Positions 22,921 through 33,452 of a stretch of DNA of 64,000 nt are shown piece after piece. The stretch comes from Pelobates cultripes. Taxonomy: Eukaryota; Chordata; Amphibia; Anura; Pelobatidae. A program made the translations under genes and the position numbers. The notes beneath the pieces are model-generated. The model was not told the DNA's origin. It ran no database searches and worked only from the letters and a program-made list of their open reading frames with translations. Every line of letters starts with the position of its first letter. Within the stretch, counting starts at the first letter, position 1. Location: the NCBI GenBank assembly GCA_933207985.1, contig OW240920.1, forward strand, positions 149,823,826 through 149,887,825, read 5' to 3'.

Positions 22921-25876
22921 TGTAACGGATCACGTGGCACTCTGGCTGGGTACCTCCGTTGACGGATGCTTCCTACCGGATGCCGAGGATTATGAGCACC
23001 GCAGACTCCACAACAGTCATAGCTTAACTGGAGTCTCGCCATCTTCCTTCCACCCTGGATCAACCTCTGACATCCAGGACCGTGTGGGGAGACTTCTCCT
23101 CCAGGAGAGCATAACAGGAACAGCTCTTAAAAGAGCTAAGTGATTAGAGAGAGCCCAGGGGAGTATACAAAGTATAGCAATCCCCAGTGTGAATTTAGCA
23201 GTCCCCTACAAACACGAGACGAGGCTACGCATTAAGGGTTAAGCAGATCTGAAGGTTTAATGGTACAGCTGCTTCTTTTATACAGTATTTCCCCACAATG
23301 TTACCGCCCATGTGGACCTTGTGGAGCACAGAACATGAAATGCAAAATCCAATAAAAAGAGATTTTACATTTGAACACTCCCAGTTACTGTATACAAACC
23401 CTCCCCTCTGCCTGTGATACAATTAACAAATACAATGGACTAACTCAATTACCCACAGGCAGAAAACACACATTGTGACGAGAGCAATCTCGCCACGTTG
23501 CATTGGAGAAGCCTGGTTGCTCGCCTGCTGCCTTTGGACTATGGCCCCATGTTGAAAGACATCTTTTTTCCCCGCAGAAAAGACTTATTCGTGCTTTTCT
23601 GCCTGGTGTTCGGTAGATTCAATCTACCGAACAACCGCACGAATGACTGGACCACCTGGGAGCTAGAGTGTGCCGGCAATTAGCCTCCCTGAAGCTGCGG
23701 TTAACTGCAGCTTAATTGACGAATGCTGGGTGCCCGCCATTCGTATCACGAACACGAGGTCGCGGCCATTTTAAACATGTGAACGCACAGCGGTGTTCGA
23801 CGCTTAAGTCATGGAACTAAAATCGGACACAGTTTTGCGCGAACACCGCTGAAGCCGCCGACCTCCCTTCTTGTTCGGTGAAAGTGCACGAACGGCCTGG
23901 TGTTCGGTAGTTTTACTTGAATATGTTATACCCCAGATGGGAATCCCATGGAGCCCATTCGCATGAGAACTGACTGTGTAAAGACTTTGGCTCCATGGCG
24001 ATTACACTGTATTCGTGTGGTCTGAGCGCCATTCGCTTAATAATGTGCGCTCAGACCTGAGCTATCTGGGGATATGTTAAATGTATAGTTTTATACCACC
24101 TGCGTGGTGTATTTTAATAGTAATTCGTGTTTTAGTATCCCCACGTGCATAATGGCGATTTGCCTTTGTCTTGGGAGATAACTGAATTACTTCTCAATTA
24201 TCTCCAAGGCAGAGGGGAGGAAGCCAGGATGCATTGTGGGAATACAATGTGACTGTGTGTCCTATTTTTCTGATTGTCTGTCCTTTGTCACAGTCTCCCA
24301 TTTGGTCCCCTAGGGGAGTGTCCACCAGGTGGGAGACCTGCATAAACACTGGGCAGGTAGCCCTCATTAAACAGACCACTGCTTGACCCCACAACACGGA
24401 GCCTTGTCTCGTCTTTGGGGGGATTTACTGAACGCTCATAGAGACTGATTGCTAGGAGTGTAAGCCGCTTGGGTGCTTTTCCTATTCGTCTGCTAGCAGC
24501 TATTCGTATGGTTCCAGTTCGTGAGTTTGGAGTGCTATATTGGATGCCGTTCGGGAGTTTGGAGCATTCCCTTATTGGCGGTTCGTGGGTTTGGTGTTTT
24601 ACAATAGCTGTGCCTGCATCTCTGGAAAGGGGGACGATCACCTAAATGGTTTTTACCCCTTGTGTGCAAAACGGTCCGTTACACACATTTTTACCCAAAA
24701 CACAGAAAACATCACATATCCCCACAAATTATACATCCCTGGATATCCCTGATCTGGGTGAACAACGTATCCAAAAATCACCCACATCAGAGCAGGGGTT
24801 CAAAAGTTTTGTGGAAGTCACATTTGACTGACAGCGCGCACATTTTTATGCCCAAAACAGTTCCACAGATTTAGGCTGTGCGGCTGGTCTATTTCCAGTA
24901 CTAAGTTCCAGTACTAAGTAGGCGATATTCCCCTTTCCAGATGCACCGACAGCTACTGTAAGCACCAATCTCCGGAACTGCAAACTACACGAATATTGGA
25001 AACAGCCAAACAGGAAAAGCCTACAATCAGCTTACACTCCTGGCAAGCAGCATACAATCCAATTCCTCCAATAATCAGACGACATTTCGTTTTGAGGTCA
25101 AGCAGGAACAGACAGAGCTGTGGGTTTATTGTTCTTATATATACATTCTTACACATTAGTACCACCCACAGGGTTTTGGAAAACAACCAATAAACATGTA
25201 CAATACACTCAGACACTCCCACACAAAATCCTCCCCTCTGCCTGTGATACAATTACCTTACACAATGGGTAATGTAATTATCACAGCCAGAGAAATAGTT
25301 TTTCCACATTATTCATAACTTGAAAAGTATGCATCACATTCACATTTTCAGAATCTGCATACTCCAAATACAAACACGTCAAAATCATACAATTTGGTCC
25401 AGTGGTTCAAAAGATAGATCGAAGTCCTTTGTGACCAAATGAAGCATGGCTTTTCTGCCCAAAACCAGTTCCACAGAGTCTTCTATCCTGGAGATAATTG
25501 GGAAGTAATCCAATTATCTCCAAGTACAGAGGCAAAACTCCATTAACCACATGGCAGTAAAAAGACAGTAAAAGGCATAAAATTACATACTGTTACATTC
25601 ATCACATAGAACATACACATTCTACCTATCCCCAGATAGCTTAGATCTGAGCGCACATTATTATCGGATGGCGCTCAGATCACATGCATACAGTTTAATC
25701 GCCATGGAGCCAAAGTCTTTCCCATAGTCTTTCGGTATATGAATGGGCTCCGTGGCTTAGCTATCTGGGGTAACACTGCTCACATAGGGAAAATAAGTTT
25801 TTTAATGCAGGGCCATAGTCCAGCGGCAAGAGGTGGGCAACCAGGCTCCTCCAGTGGCGAGGTTGGTTTCGCCACA
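22921..25876 (-). mobile_element. Nested LTR cluster (minus orientation)
   Basis: Starts TGTAACGGATCACG and ends TTTCGCCACA, the complements of LTR ends of the TGTGRCG family. It holds two partial minus-oriented LTRs, with shared blocks such as CTCCCCTCTGCCTGTGATAC at 23399 and 25231, and a plus-oriented inner solo LTR. Clean outer target duplications were not found. Confidence 0.6.
23474..24683 (+). mobile_element. Solo LTR with target duplication CACAT
   Basis: 1210 bp from TGTGACGAGAGC to GTCCGTTACA, flanked by CACAT (23469-23473, 24684-24688). ATTAAA at 24366-24371 is a likely polyadenylation signal. Inserted in the minus-oriented LTR. Confidence 0.85.
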
Positions 25877-25990
25877 GTATCAATTGCTTGTGTATTGTTT
25901 ACATCGAACTGCATAACTTTGTATTTTTTTACATTAAATTTCATCTGCCATATGAGTGCCTAGTCTATCTAAGTCCATCTGCAGCAAAGT
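25877..25990 (-). mobile_element. CR1 LINE fragment
   Basis: The minus strand reads ATGGCAGATGAAATTTAATG and on, a CR1 block that lies 5' of the fragment at 22640-22920. Confidence 0.5.
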
Positions 25991-26714
25991 ATCTCATAAG
26001 ATCAGACATTAGGTGTTAGAGTAGGACCTGCCAAGAATGGTATACATTAAAGTTGTGGCAGGCTTATGGAATGTATGATCATATAATGTAACTAAACTAT
26101 TTTTTGCCTAGGTGAGGTGTTTTTAAATAAAACTATTACAATCTGTGAGATTTGAAATCATTGTTTAGTGAATGAGCGAGTGCGCTGGATTGTGTATTTT
26201 GTATGTTATATATAGTTGTGGGAGGGGCTTGAGTCCCCTTTATAAGGAGTGCCAGTCCTTTCCCACTTTGCCATTGTAGGTCTGGCGAGTTGAGTGACTA
26301 CTTCCGGTTCGACATTTTGCTGTCTCCTGCAGTTTCCTCGTGTCCTGATTTCTTGCTCCTGTTCTGTTTAAATTCTGCATATCTGACCGCTTGCCAAACA
26401 TTACAGTACCGCTGCTCCTCCAGCTGGCTCGGAGACTGTTCTCAGAACTGCTCGTTTCTACCGAAGCGTCTCGGAAAGCGTCATCAAGCTTTGGATCTCG
26501 GTTTTCCCTCTCTTTCTCTCTCCCTTACCATTTCGTATTGAATATGTGTTCGGCACTTTCGCATACATGCACGTATGCATATGCTTTAGTCCTGTTGTCG
26601 GTCAACCGCACGGTCAGGACCTCCCACCCCCTCCTCCCCCCGGTTCGACTCTTTATACATTCTACATTCATAGATATGAATTCATTAGGCATGTGCATGG
26701 GAAAAAATTTCCGT
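25991..26714. other. Intergenic, possibly a regulatory fragment of a retroelement
   Basis: Contains TTTATAAGG near 26238 and a pyrimidine-rich stretch, but no frame with recognisable similarity. Confidence 0.4.
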
Positions 26715-27345
26715 TCGACACTTCGGAAATTCGGTAACTTCGGCACGTCGACACTTCGGAATTTCGGAACTTCCCTTGCAGCCGCTTGGTGGATAACTCC
26801 CTAATTCCCACTGTATTAGGGAGTTATCTACCAAAAGGCTGAAAGACCTAAATTGGTCTTTCAGCCAAATTTACTAATACTAAGTAAAGATTACTTAGTA
26901 TTAGTAAATTATGCCCCTACTCGCTATACCGTGAGTAGGGGCATGTCTGTGGCTGCTCACTGTAAAAAAAAAAAAAATAAAAGGGTACCCCCTCCCGAGC
27001 CCCCTGAGCAGCGGGGTGGGGGCCCTAAAGTAAAATAATGGGGACCTATTGTGTAATTTGACTCATAACTCTCTGGTTACTTAATCCACCAATCAGAGTG
27101 TTATGAGTCAAATTACACAGCGTGGTAAAATTCCAAAGAACTTTCCCACGCTGTGTAAAATGACACAGAGCACTCTGGTGGATTTCAAACCAACCAATCA
27201 GAGTGCTGTGACAAGTAACTGTAGAGACTTCCCTGTCAGTCTCTTAATTTACCTGTCAGAGCACTCTGATTGGATGGCTTAAACCCACCAATCAGAGTGC
27301 TCTGAGTCTAATTGCAGGGCAAGGCTTTATAAGCCTTCCCCGCCC
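26715..27345. repeat. Train of adjacent inverted repeats
   Basis: Arms include GATAACTCCCTAAT / TTAGGGAGTTATC, CTGAAAGACC / GGTCTTTCAG, ATTTACTAATACTAAGTAA with its complement, GCCCCTACTC / GAGTAGGGGC, a 20-bp arm at 27050-27069 / 27100-27119, and CAGAGCACTCTGATTGG with its complement ending 27302. Related, degraded sequence recurs at 29500-29790. Confidence 0.7.
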
Positions 27346-27399
27346 TGCAGAGCTCAGTCTGCGCGGAGCCCTCGCTGGATGAAGGTGTTTTTTTTGTTT

Positions 27400-29233
27400 T
27401 TTTTTTGTTTTTTTCATGTTCATTCGCACCCGCTACATTGGAAGAGGTTTCTGCTCTGCTCCAGTCCTCCCGCCCCACCACCTGCTCCCTAGATCCAATT
27501 CCCTCGCATCTCATCCGTACTCTGTCTTCTTCTCTTTCTCCACCTCTCACTAAAATTCTCAATCTCTCTCTCTCTCTCCCCTCTGGGATATTTCCATTGC
27601 CCTTCAAACATGCAACTGTAACCCCAATTCTAAAGAAGCCCAGTCTTGACCCTAACTCCCCATCCAACTATCGTCCTATCTCGCAAATGCCTTTTGCATC
27701 CAAGATCCTTGAAAAAATTGTGTATGCGAGATTGACAGATTTCCTCGAGTCCAACTCTCTGCTAGACCCGCTTCAGTCTGGTTTCTGCGCTAAGCACTCT
27801 GTGGAAACGGCACTGACCAAAGTATCCAATGATCTACTCGCTGCAAAATCTCGTGGTCACTACTCTATCCTAATTCTCCTTGACCTGTCTGCGGCTTTTG
27901 ACACTGTTGATCATCAACAGCTTCTTCTCATCCTCCGCAATATCGGTCTACAAGATATTGATCTCTCCTGGTGCTCCTCCTACCTCTCCCAGCGCTCTTT
28001 CAGTGTTTCTTTCTCTGGCTCTGCTTCTTCTCCCCAACTCCTCTCTGTTGGTGTCCCCAAGGGTCAGTCCTTGGTCCCCTACTGTTCTCCATCTATACTG
28101 CCTCCCTTGGTAAACCATTAGCTCCTTTGGCTTCCAATATCATTTCTATGCAGATGACACGAAATCTACCTGTCCTCTCCTGATCTCTCCCCGTCCCTCT
28201 TGACTAGTGTCTCTGACTGCCTCTCTGCTGTTTCTAACTGGATGGCTGCCCACTTCCTTAAACTAAACTTGACCAAAACTGAAATTCTGGTCTTTCCTCC
28301 CTCAAGTGTTGTTACTCCTGTGTCTGTCTCCCTCCAAGTCAACGGTGCTACCATCAGCTCCACCACGCAGGCTCGCTGCCTAGGTGTTCTCTTTGACTCC
28401 GACCTCTCCTTCAAGCCTCATGTTCAATCTATCGCCAAATCCTGTCATTTCCATCTCAAAAACATTGCGCGCATCCGCCCCTACTTAACGCCAGATGCGA
28501 CTAAGGTGTTGGTGCATTCCACTGTCCTTTCTCGCCTTGATTACTGTAATCCGCTTCTCAGTGGTCTTACGTGCTCCCAACTTGCGCCGTTACAGTCCAT
28601 AATGAATGCGGTGGCGAGGCTCATCTTCCTGTCCGCCCGCACCTCCCATGCCTCACCCTTCTGTCAGTCCCTACATTGGCTTCCTATAAAATATAGAGCT
28701 CAATTTAAAATTCTGGTTCTTGCTTTCAAATCTCTACATAATGCTGCTCCCACCTATCTATCCTCCCTTATACACAAGTATGTCCCGTCTAGGCCCTTAC
28801 GATCTGCTGAAGACTTACGTCTATCTTCTGTCCGTACTCCCACCTCTGATGCTCGCCTTCAAGATTTCTCGAGGGCTGCACCGTTCCTGTGGAACTCGCT
28901 TCCCTCCTCCGTTAGATGCTCACCCAGTCTCCACTCCTTCAAAAAATCGTTAAAAACCCACTTCTTCATAAAAGCGTATCAATTAAACTGTTAATAGCTC
29001 CTGACTGATTCCTCTTCTGCAACTGTCACTAGTCTAATACTATCCTTACCTTTTTGTGTCATTTTACCCCACTCCCTCTAGCATGTAAGCTCATTGAGCA
29101 GGGCCCTCAACCCCTCTGTTCCTGTGTGTCCAACTTGTCTGGTTACAACTACATGTCTATTCGTCCACCCATTGTAAAGCGCTGCGGAATTTGACGGCGC
29201 TCTATAAATATCATAATAATAATAATAATTATG
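27400..29233 (+). mobile_element. L2-type LINE, ORF2 region to 3' end
   Basis: The plus frame 27405-28121 gives [29 protein letters not shown] and [13 protein letters not shown] (RT), then a frame break inside GVPxGxxLGP. From 28200 to 28994 it gives NLTKTEILVFPP, LGVLFDSDLSF, SRLDYCNPLLSG, WLPIKYRAQFKILVL and the stop. It ends with TGTAAAGCGCTGCGGAATTT and an ATAATAATA tail typical of L2. It is fairly young-looking but frameshifted. Confidence 0.88.
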
Positions 29234-29379
29234 GCTTTTTATTTGGCCTTTTTGGGGGCTGAAAAAAAGAAGAGATGCCAGCTAAATAGAAGGTTCTATA
29301 TATTAGAAGTAAAATGGCTATTTATATGAATAGGAATAAAGATGAGTTAGATTATAATTAACTGTATTATCCACCTTAA

Positions 29380-29393
29380 CCACTAGGGGGCAC
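29380..29393 (+). promoter_or_regulatory. CTCF-type motif
   Basis: CCACTAGGGGGCAC agrees at every position with the CTCF core CCASYAGRKGGCRS. Occupancy is unknown; such motifs also come inside transposons. Confidence 0.4.
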
Positions 29394-30019
29394 CAGTCTC
29401 GAAGTAACATACAAACGTTCAACCGCAAAATGCTGGAGACAGGCGATCTGGAAGAATCGTGCAAACAGCCTATGCTTAAACATCATATGATTCGTATGAA
29501 TTCTAGACGTGTGCAATTCGTTTCGGACCAAATATGAACTTCGGACATTCGGGTACTTCCGAATAGCTGAAGTTCTGAAATGCCGAAGTGTCCCCCACCT
29601 CCCCCCAATTAGTATTTAGGGCCCCCACCCACCGCTCAGGGCTGGGTGCCAGGGGGGAGGACAATAGGTTCCCCCCTTCAGGTTAGGAGGGGGATGGGGG
29701 ACGTGTATTTTTTTTTTTTTAAATAGACATGCCCCTACTTGCGGTAGATAGCTCCCTGATACCGTGGGAATTAGGGCGTTATCTACTTAGCCAGTCAATG
29801 TAATGATAGGAATGAATAAATAACTTACATTTTATATGAATGTATGTTACTTGATTGCTGTAAGTGTTGCAAATGCTTACAGCTCAATCCTGGCTATGTT
29901 TGTATACTTTTTATTTAAAATTGTATACAGTGTAACATTCTTCTTCTTTCACTGGGTAGATATATTAGTACTTAGACAATACTGTACTTCGGAAATTCGG
30001 TAATTTCGGAACTTCGGGA

Positions 30020-30145
30020 CCTAACATAAACATAGCAGTTTCTCGGAAACTCCTATGTATATAGAAAAAAGGATTAATCCTAGAGGGACCTGGCACCCAG
30101 ACGACTTCATTAAGCTGAAGTGGTCTGGGTGCCTATAGTGGTCCT
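30020..30145 (+). mobile_element. MITE fragment (3' half)
   Basis: Shares the CATAAACATAGCAGTTTCTC hairpin and the terminal GGTGCCTATAGTGGTCCT next to TTAA (30146-30149). The 5' half is absent. Confidence 0.7.
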
Positions 30146-30846
30146 TTAATTATCACAGAGAGGCCAACACCCCGCCACAACGTTTCGGTGGCCTAAAATC
30201 CCCTTGGGCCAACACATAGCTAGAGCCTCTCAAGCCACTTGGTACTTAGCAGGGCCTCACCTGTCACGTTTGTGTTAGTATAATTTTAATTAGTCATCAC
30301 GCTCGTGCATGCGCAAACACAGCGCTAGGACGCAGCCCGGCATATTTAAATGCCGAAGATTGAACTAACATCAATCTCCTGAAAAAGTCTACCAATAGAC
30401 GAAACGCGTTGAGCAGATGTGTAACCCCAGAAGCACTCCCGCTCAGCAGTATTTGAGATCTGGACTCTGTTTCCTGTTTACCGGAGAAGGAAGCTGTAAT
30501 GAGACTTCCCTAGCTGACTGTTGATCCTGGGGATTAAACCTATTTTGAGGCATCAAGCTCTTGTGCACATATTGAATACAATCACAAAAGTAGAGGCACA
30601 ATTGAAATAAATCATTTTATTTTTACACATTTGTGTATCTTAAAGTTTGCGCTATGATTTTTTTTGTTTAACTTTTTTATGTGAGTCTGGTCCTCAACTC
30701 AACATTGTTGGTAACTATAACTACTATATATATTGTGCTTGTGGCGACCTGCACTGTATTTTCACCTGTGTATTTGCACCTGTGTGCTATACAGTTCTAC
30801 ACTTGGCCCCTGCCCATTGTGCTGATACGGCTAGTCCATTTTCTTT

Positions 30847-32895
30847 AAGGCCATGGACTATCCCTCATCTCACGGCTGAACTCCATAAACGATGTATTCC
30901 ATTCCCAGCTACTGCCAGGAAGGCGGAGCTCTTCGGACTTTTCAATACGAACACAGACAACTCTGGGGCAGGGGAGGGGCCTAGCGGATCCCAGTTACCG
31001 GATGTTCAGTCTGTTCCTCTAATATGCCAGTGGGGCCCGCTATTCCGGTGGGTGGTGGTCCACCTGCCATGCTGGGTAACACTCTCGTCCCAGAGAATAT
31101 AAACCCAGTGAATATGGTCCCGGCCAATCTCAAGAAAGACATCCTGGAGGGCAAGGATGTTAAACTAGCCTTGCTCTTAATTGCCTCCCATGATGTCCTT
31201 GAGAATGGTATATTGTGTGTATCAGTGGTACTGAGGGATAGAGATCCTAGGTTAAATAAAAAATTGTCCATACCTGAATTTGTCTTAGGTTTTGGCATAT
31301 ACAGGGATGTGTACTGCTCAGTTTATCCAGAGAAAAGGGAAGAGTTGGATGTATACTTGCACAAACTTGTGGATCTGGGGCATAAATACTGTGGTTCAGC
31401 CTTCTATGACTACAACCGTTCCTTCTCTGCGAAGGTGGCTGCAGCTCTGGCTCAGTTTAACTACAGCATCAACTGGATCAGATAAATTTCTTCTTTCGGC
31501 TCTAAAAGCAGCCCCAAAATATTTGAGATTTTTGCCGAAACCTTGTGTTGGTTACTGCTTAATGTCTGCAGATGTCCAACTGTAATTCACTAGTTGGACG
31601 ATTTTCTCACTATAGAAAACAACTCACTTCCCCCTGTCAGCCTGACACAAACGACTGTTCACAGGCAGGCAAGTCTTCCCCTGGATAAGATTGGGCACAC
31701 CCTAGCGAGCATTGATTTGTTACTTTCTTTATTCCCAAACCTCCCATCGGGCGACTCACGCACCATGTTAGGCACACACGCGACGGCCCATTTACGTATG
31801 TGGCACACTTTTCTCATCTGCTGGAACGGACACGCCATGTTCATACCCCCAATTTCAGACAATTCTCATACACTCTGGACAGATGCGGCAGCCAACACTG
31901 GTTTTGCTGCTGTCTGGGGTAACAAGTGGCTGTGGGGCCCATGGCCTAGATAAATTGGTTCTCTTCCTTCTCCACTACATCTGCTTTATTTGAACTGTGC
32001 CCAATCGTGACAGCTGCTATCGTTTGGGGAACAGACTGGGCAGGCCAATCTGTCAGATGTTATTCTAAAAACCTGGCCACTTGCCATATCGTAATTAAAG
32101 ACTAGTCTTCCTCATAGGCTACTATGAGGTTTTTAAGGAGTCTCACCTTGGTGGCGGCCACCAGACAATATTTCATCATCTGTATTCACGTTCCAGGTGT
32201 CACGAATATAGCTGCTGATCACTTATCCCGTTTTCACTTTCAGGCCTTCTTCCAGACTCTCCCCACTGGTTCCAGTCAGGCTATCCCCCCTTTCCAGGAC
32301 ATGATTCTGGAGTAACCTTTCCCACCAGGCACTTTCTGTTAGCTCTAGAAAGTCCTATGATAGGGCCTTTCATGTTTTAACTAAGTTCTTGGCAAAATTT
32401 CACATACAGGACACCTTTGCTTTGGAGACCATGTTGGGGTTCACTTCCTTTTGCCACATTAATTTAGTTATTTTTCAACACTATCAAACTGTATTTAACA
32501 GGCATTCAACACCACATGTTAATACAACACCCCAACAAAACAGGATTCCTTTCAGCATACCAGATCAAAACACTACTGAAGGGAATCCAAAAATCATACA
32601 CACGCCTACCCCATAAAAGACTACCCATTCACAACAAAATATTCCAGTCATTTCTGACCTGTTAGATACAGCACCATTCGAACATACTACCAATATGGTG
32701 CTTAAAACAGCCATATATCTTGCTTTTTATGGATTCTTACGGCCAAGGGAATTTACCTCCATCAGTGTCACAACCATAGACTACCTTAAAATGGCCAATA
32801 TCCACAAATCCATAGACCATTACATTATTTATCTTTACCATTCAAACAGCAGCCAAATAGGTCTATTGGCTACACAGTTCCACGAACACCACTGA
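30847..32895 (+). mobile_element. Decayed DIRS-like (tyrosine-recombinase) retrotransposon
   Basis: In order: a SAP-like start (LHKRCIPFPATARKAELF, near 30880-30950); a gag-like frame 31024-31485; an RT remnant FGSKSSPKIF followed by LDDFL, where the residue before LDD is a TAG stop (31591-31593); an RNase H-like block TLWTDAAANTGFAAVWG (31870-31920); VPGVTNIAADHLSRFHF (about 32190-32240); and a recombinase-like FYGFLRPREFTSIS (32720-32770). Most of the RT is deleted and frames are broken. DIRS versus Ngaro type is undecided; flanking repeats were not identified. Confidence 0.7.
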
Positions 32896-33452
32896 CCCTT
32901 ACCTTCTCCTACACTGATTTTTCAGCTGCAGAGACTAAGTCCAGTGCGAAGATTCAAACGCTCGTTCAAATGGGGCTTAGTCATTTTGTCAGTGTGAAAT
33001 AGACCGACCGCACAGCCCAAGTCTATGGAGCTGTTTTGGGCAGGAAAATGTGCTTGCAGTCGGTCATAAAGGACTTCCAGCTAACGTTTTAACCCCTGGA
33101 TGGAATTAGCTGAATTTTGACTATGTTTATAATTAAAGTGTGCTGAATAAAAATATACATTCAATTTTCATAAAAATGACATATTAAAGTTATAGTACAT
33201 GTGTAAAAACTATATTTGGAGTGCCGTCTCTTATTGGGGGAATCTGCTACAAGGGATTGCTATGCTTGTCATACTCCCTTGCTAAATCACTACTAAGCTC
33301 TTGCTTGTTCCTCTTTACCGTTGTTGGTCTGGCGAGTTACCCCTCCCACCACTCCCTTTACTCACATCACCCTCAAAGGTAGGCCCTGACAGGCCTACTG
33401 CATTGTCGGTTCCAGCACACCACAACCAACTGGTGTTATTATCTATGTTCTG
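32896..33452. other. LTR-like remnant
   Basis: GACCGACCGCACAGCCCAAG..GTTTTGGGCAGGAA (33001-33050) resembles, in reverse complement, sequence of the LTR cluster near 24835-24890. No gene seen. Confidence 0.35.

Larger units (their letters stand above)
29234..30640. other. Intergenic, repeat remnants
   Basis: Apart from the CTCF-type motif, the MITE fragment and sequence related to the hairpin train (29500-29790), only GACGAAACGCGTTGAGCAG near 30400, a motif seen in several elements here, stands out. Confidence 0.45.
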
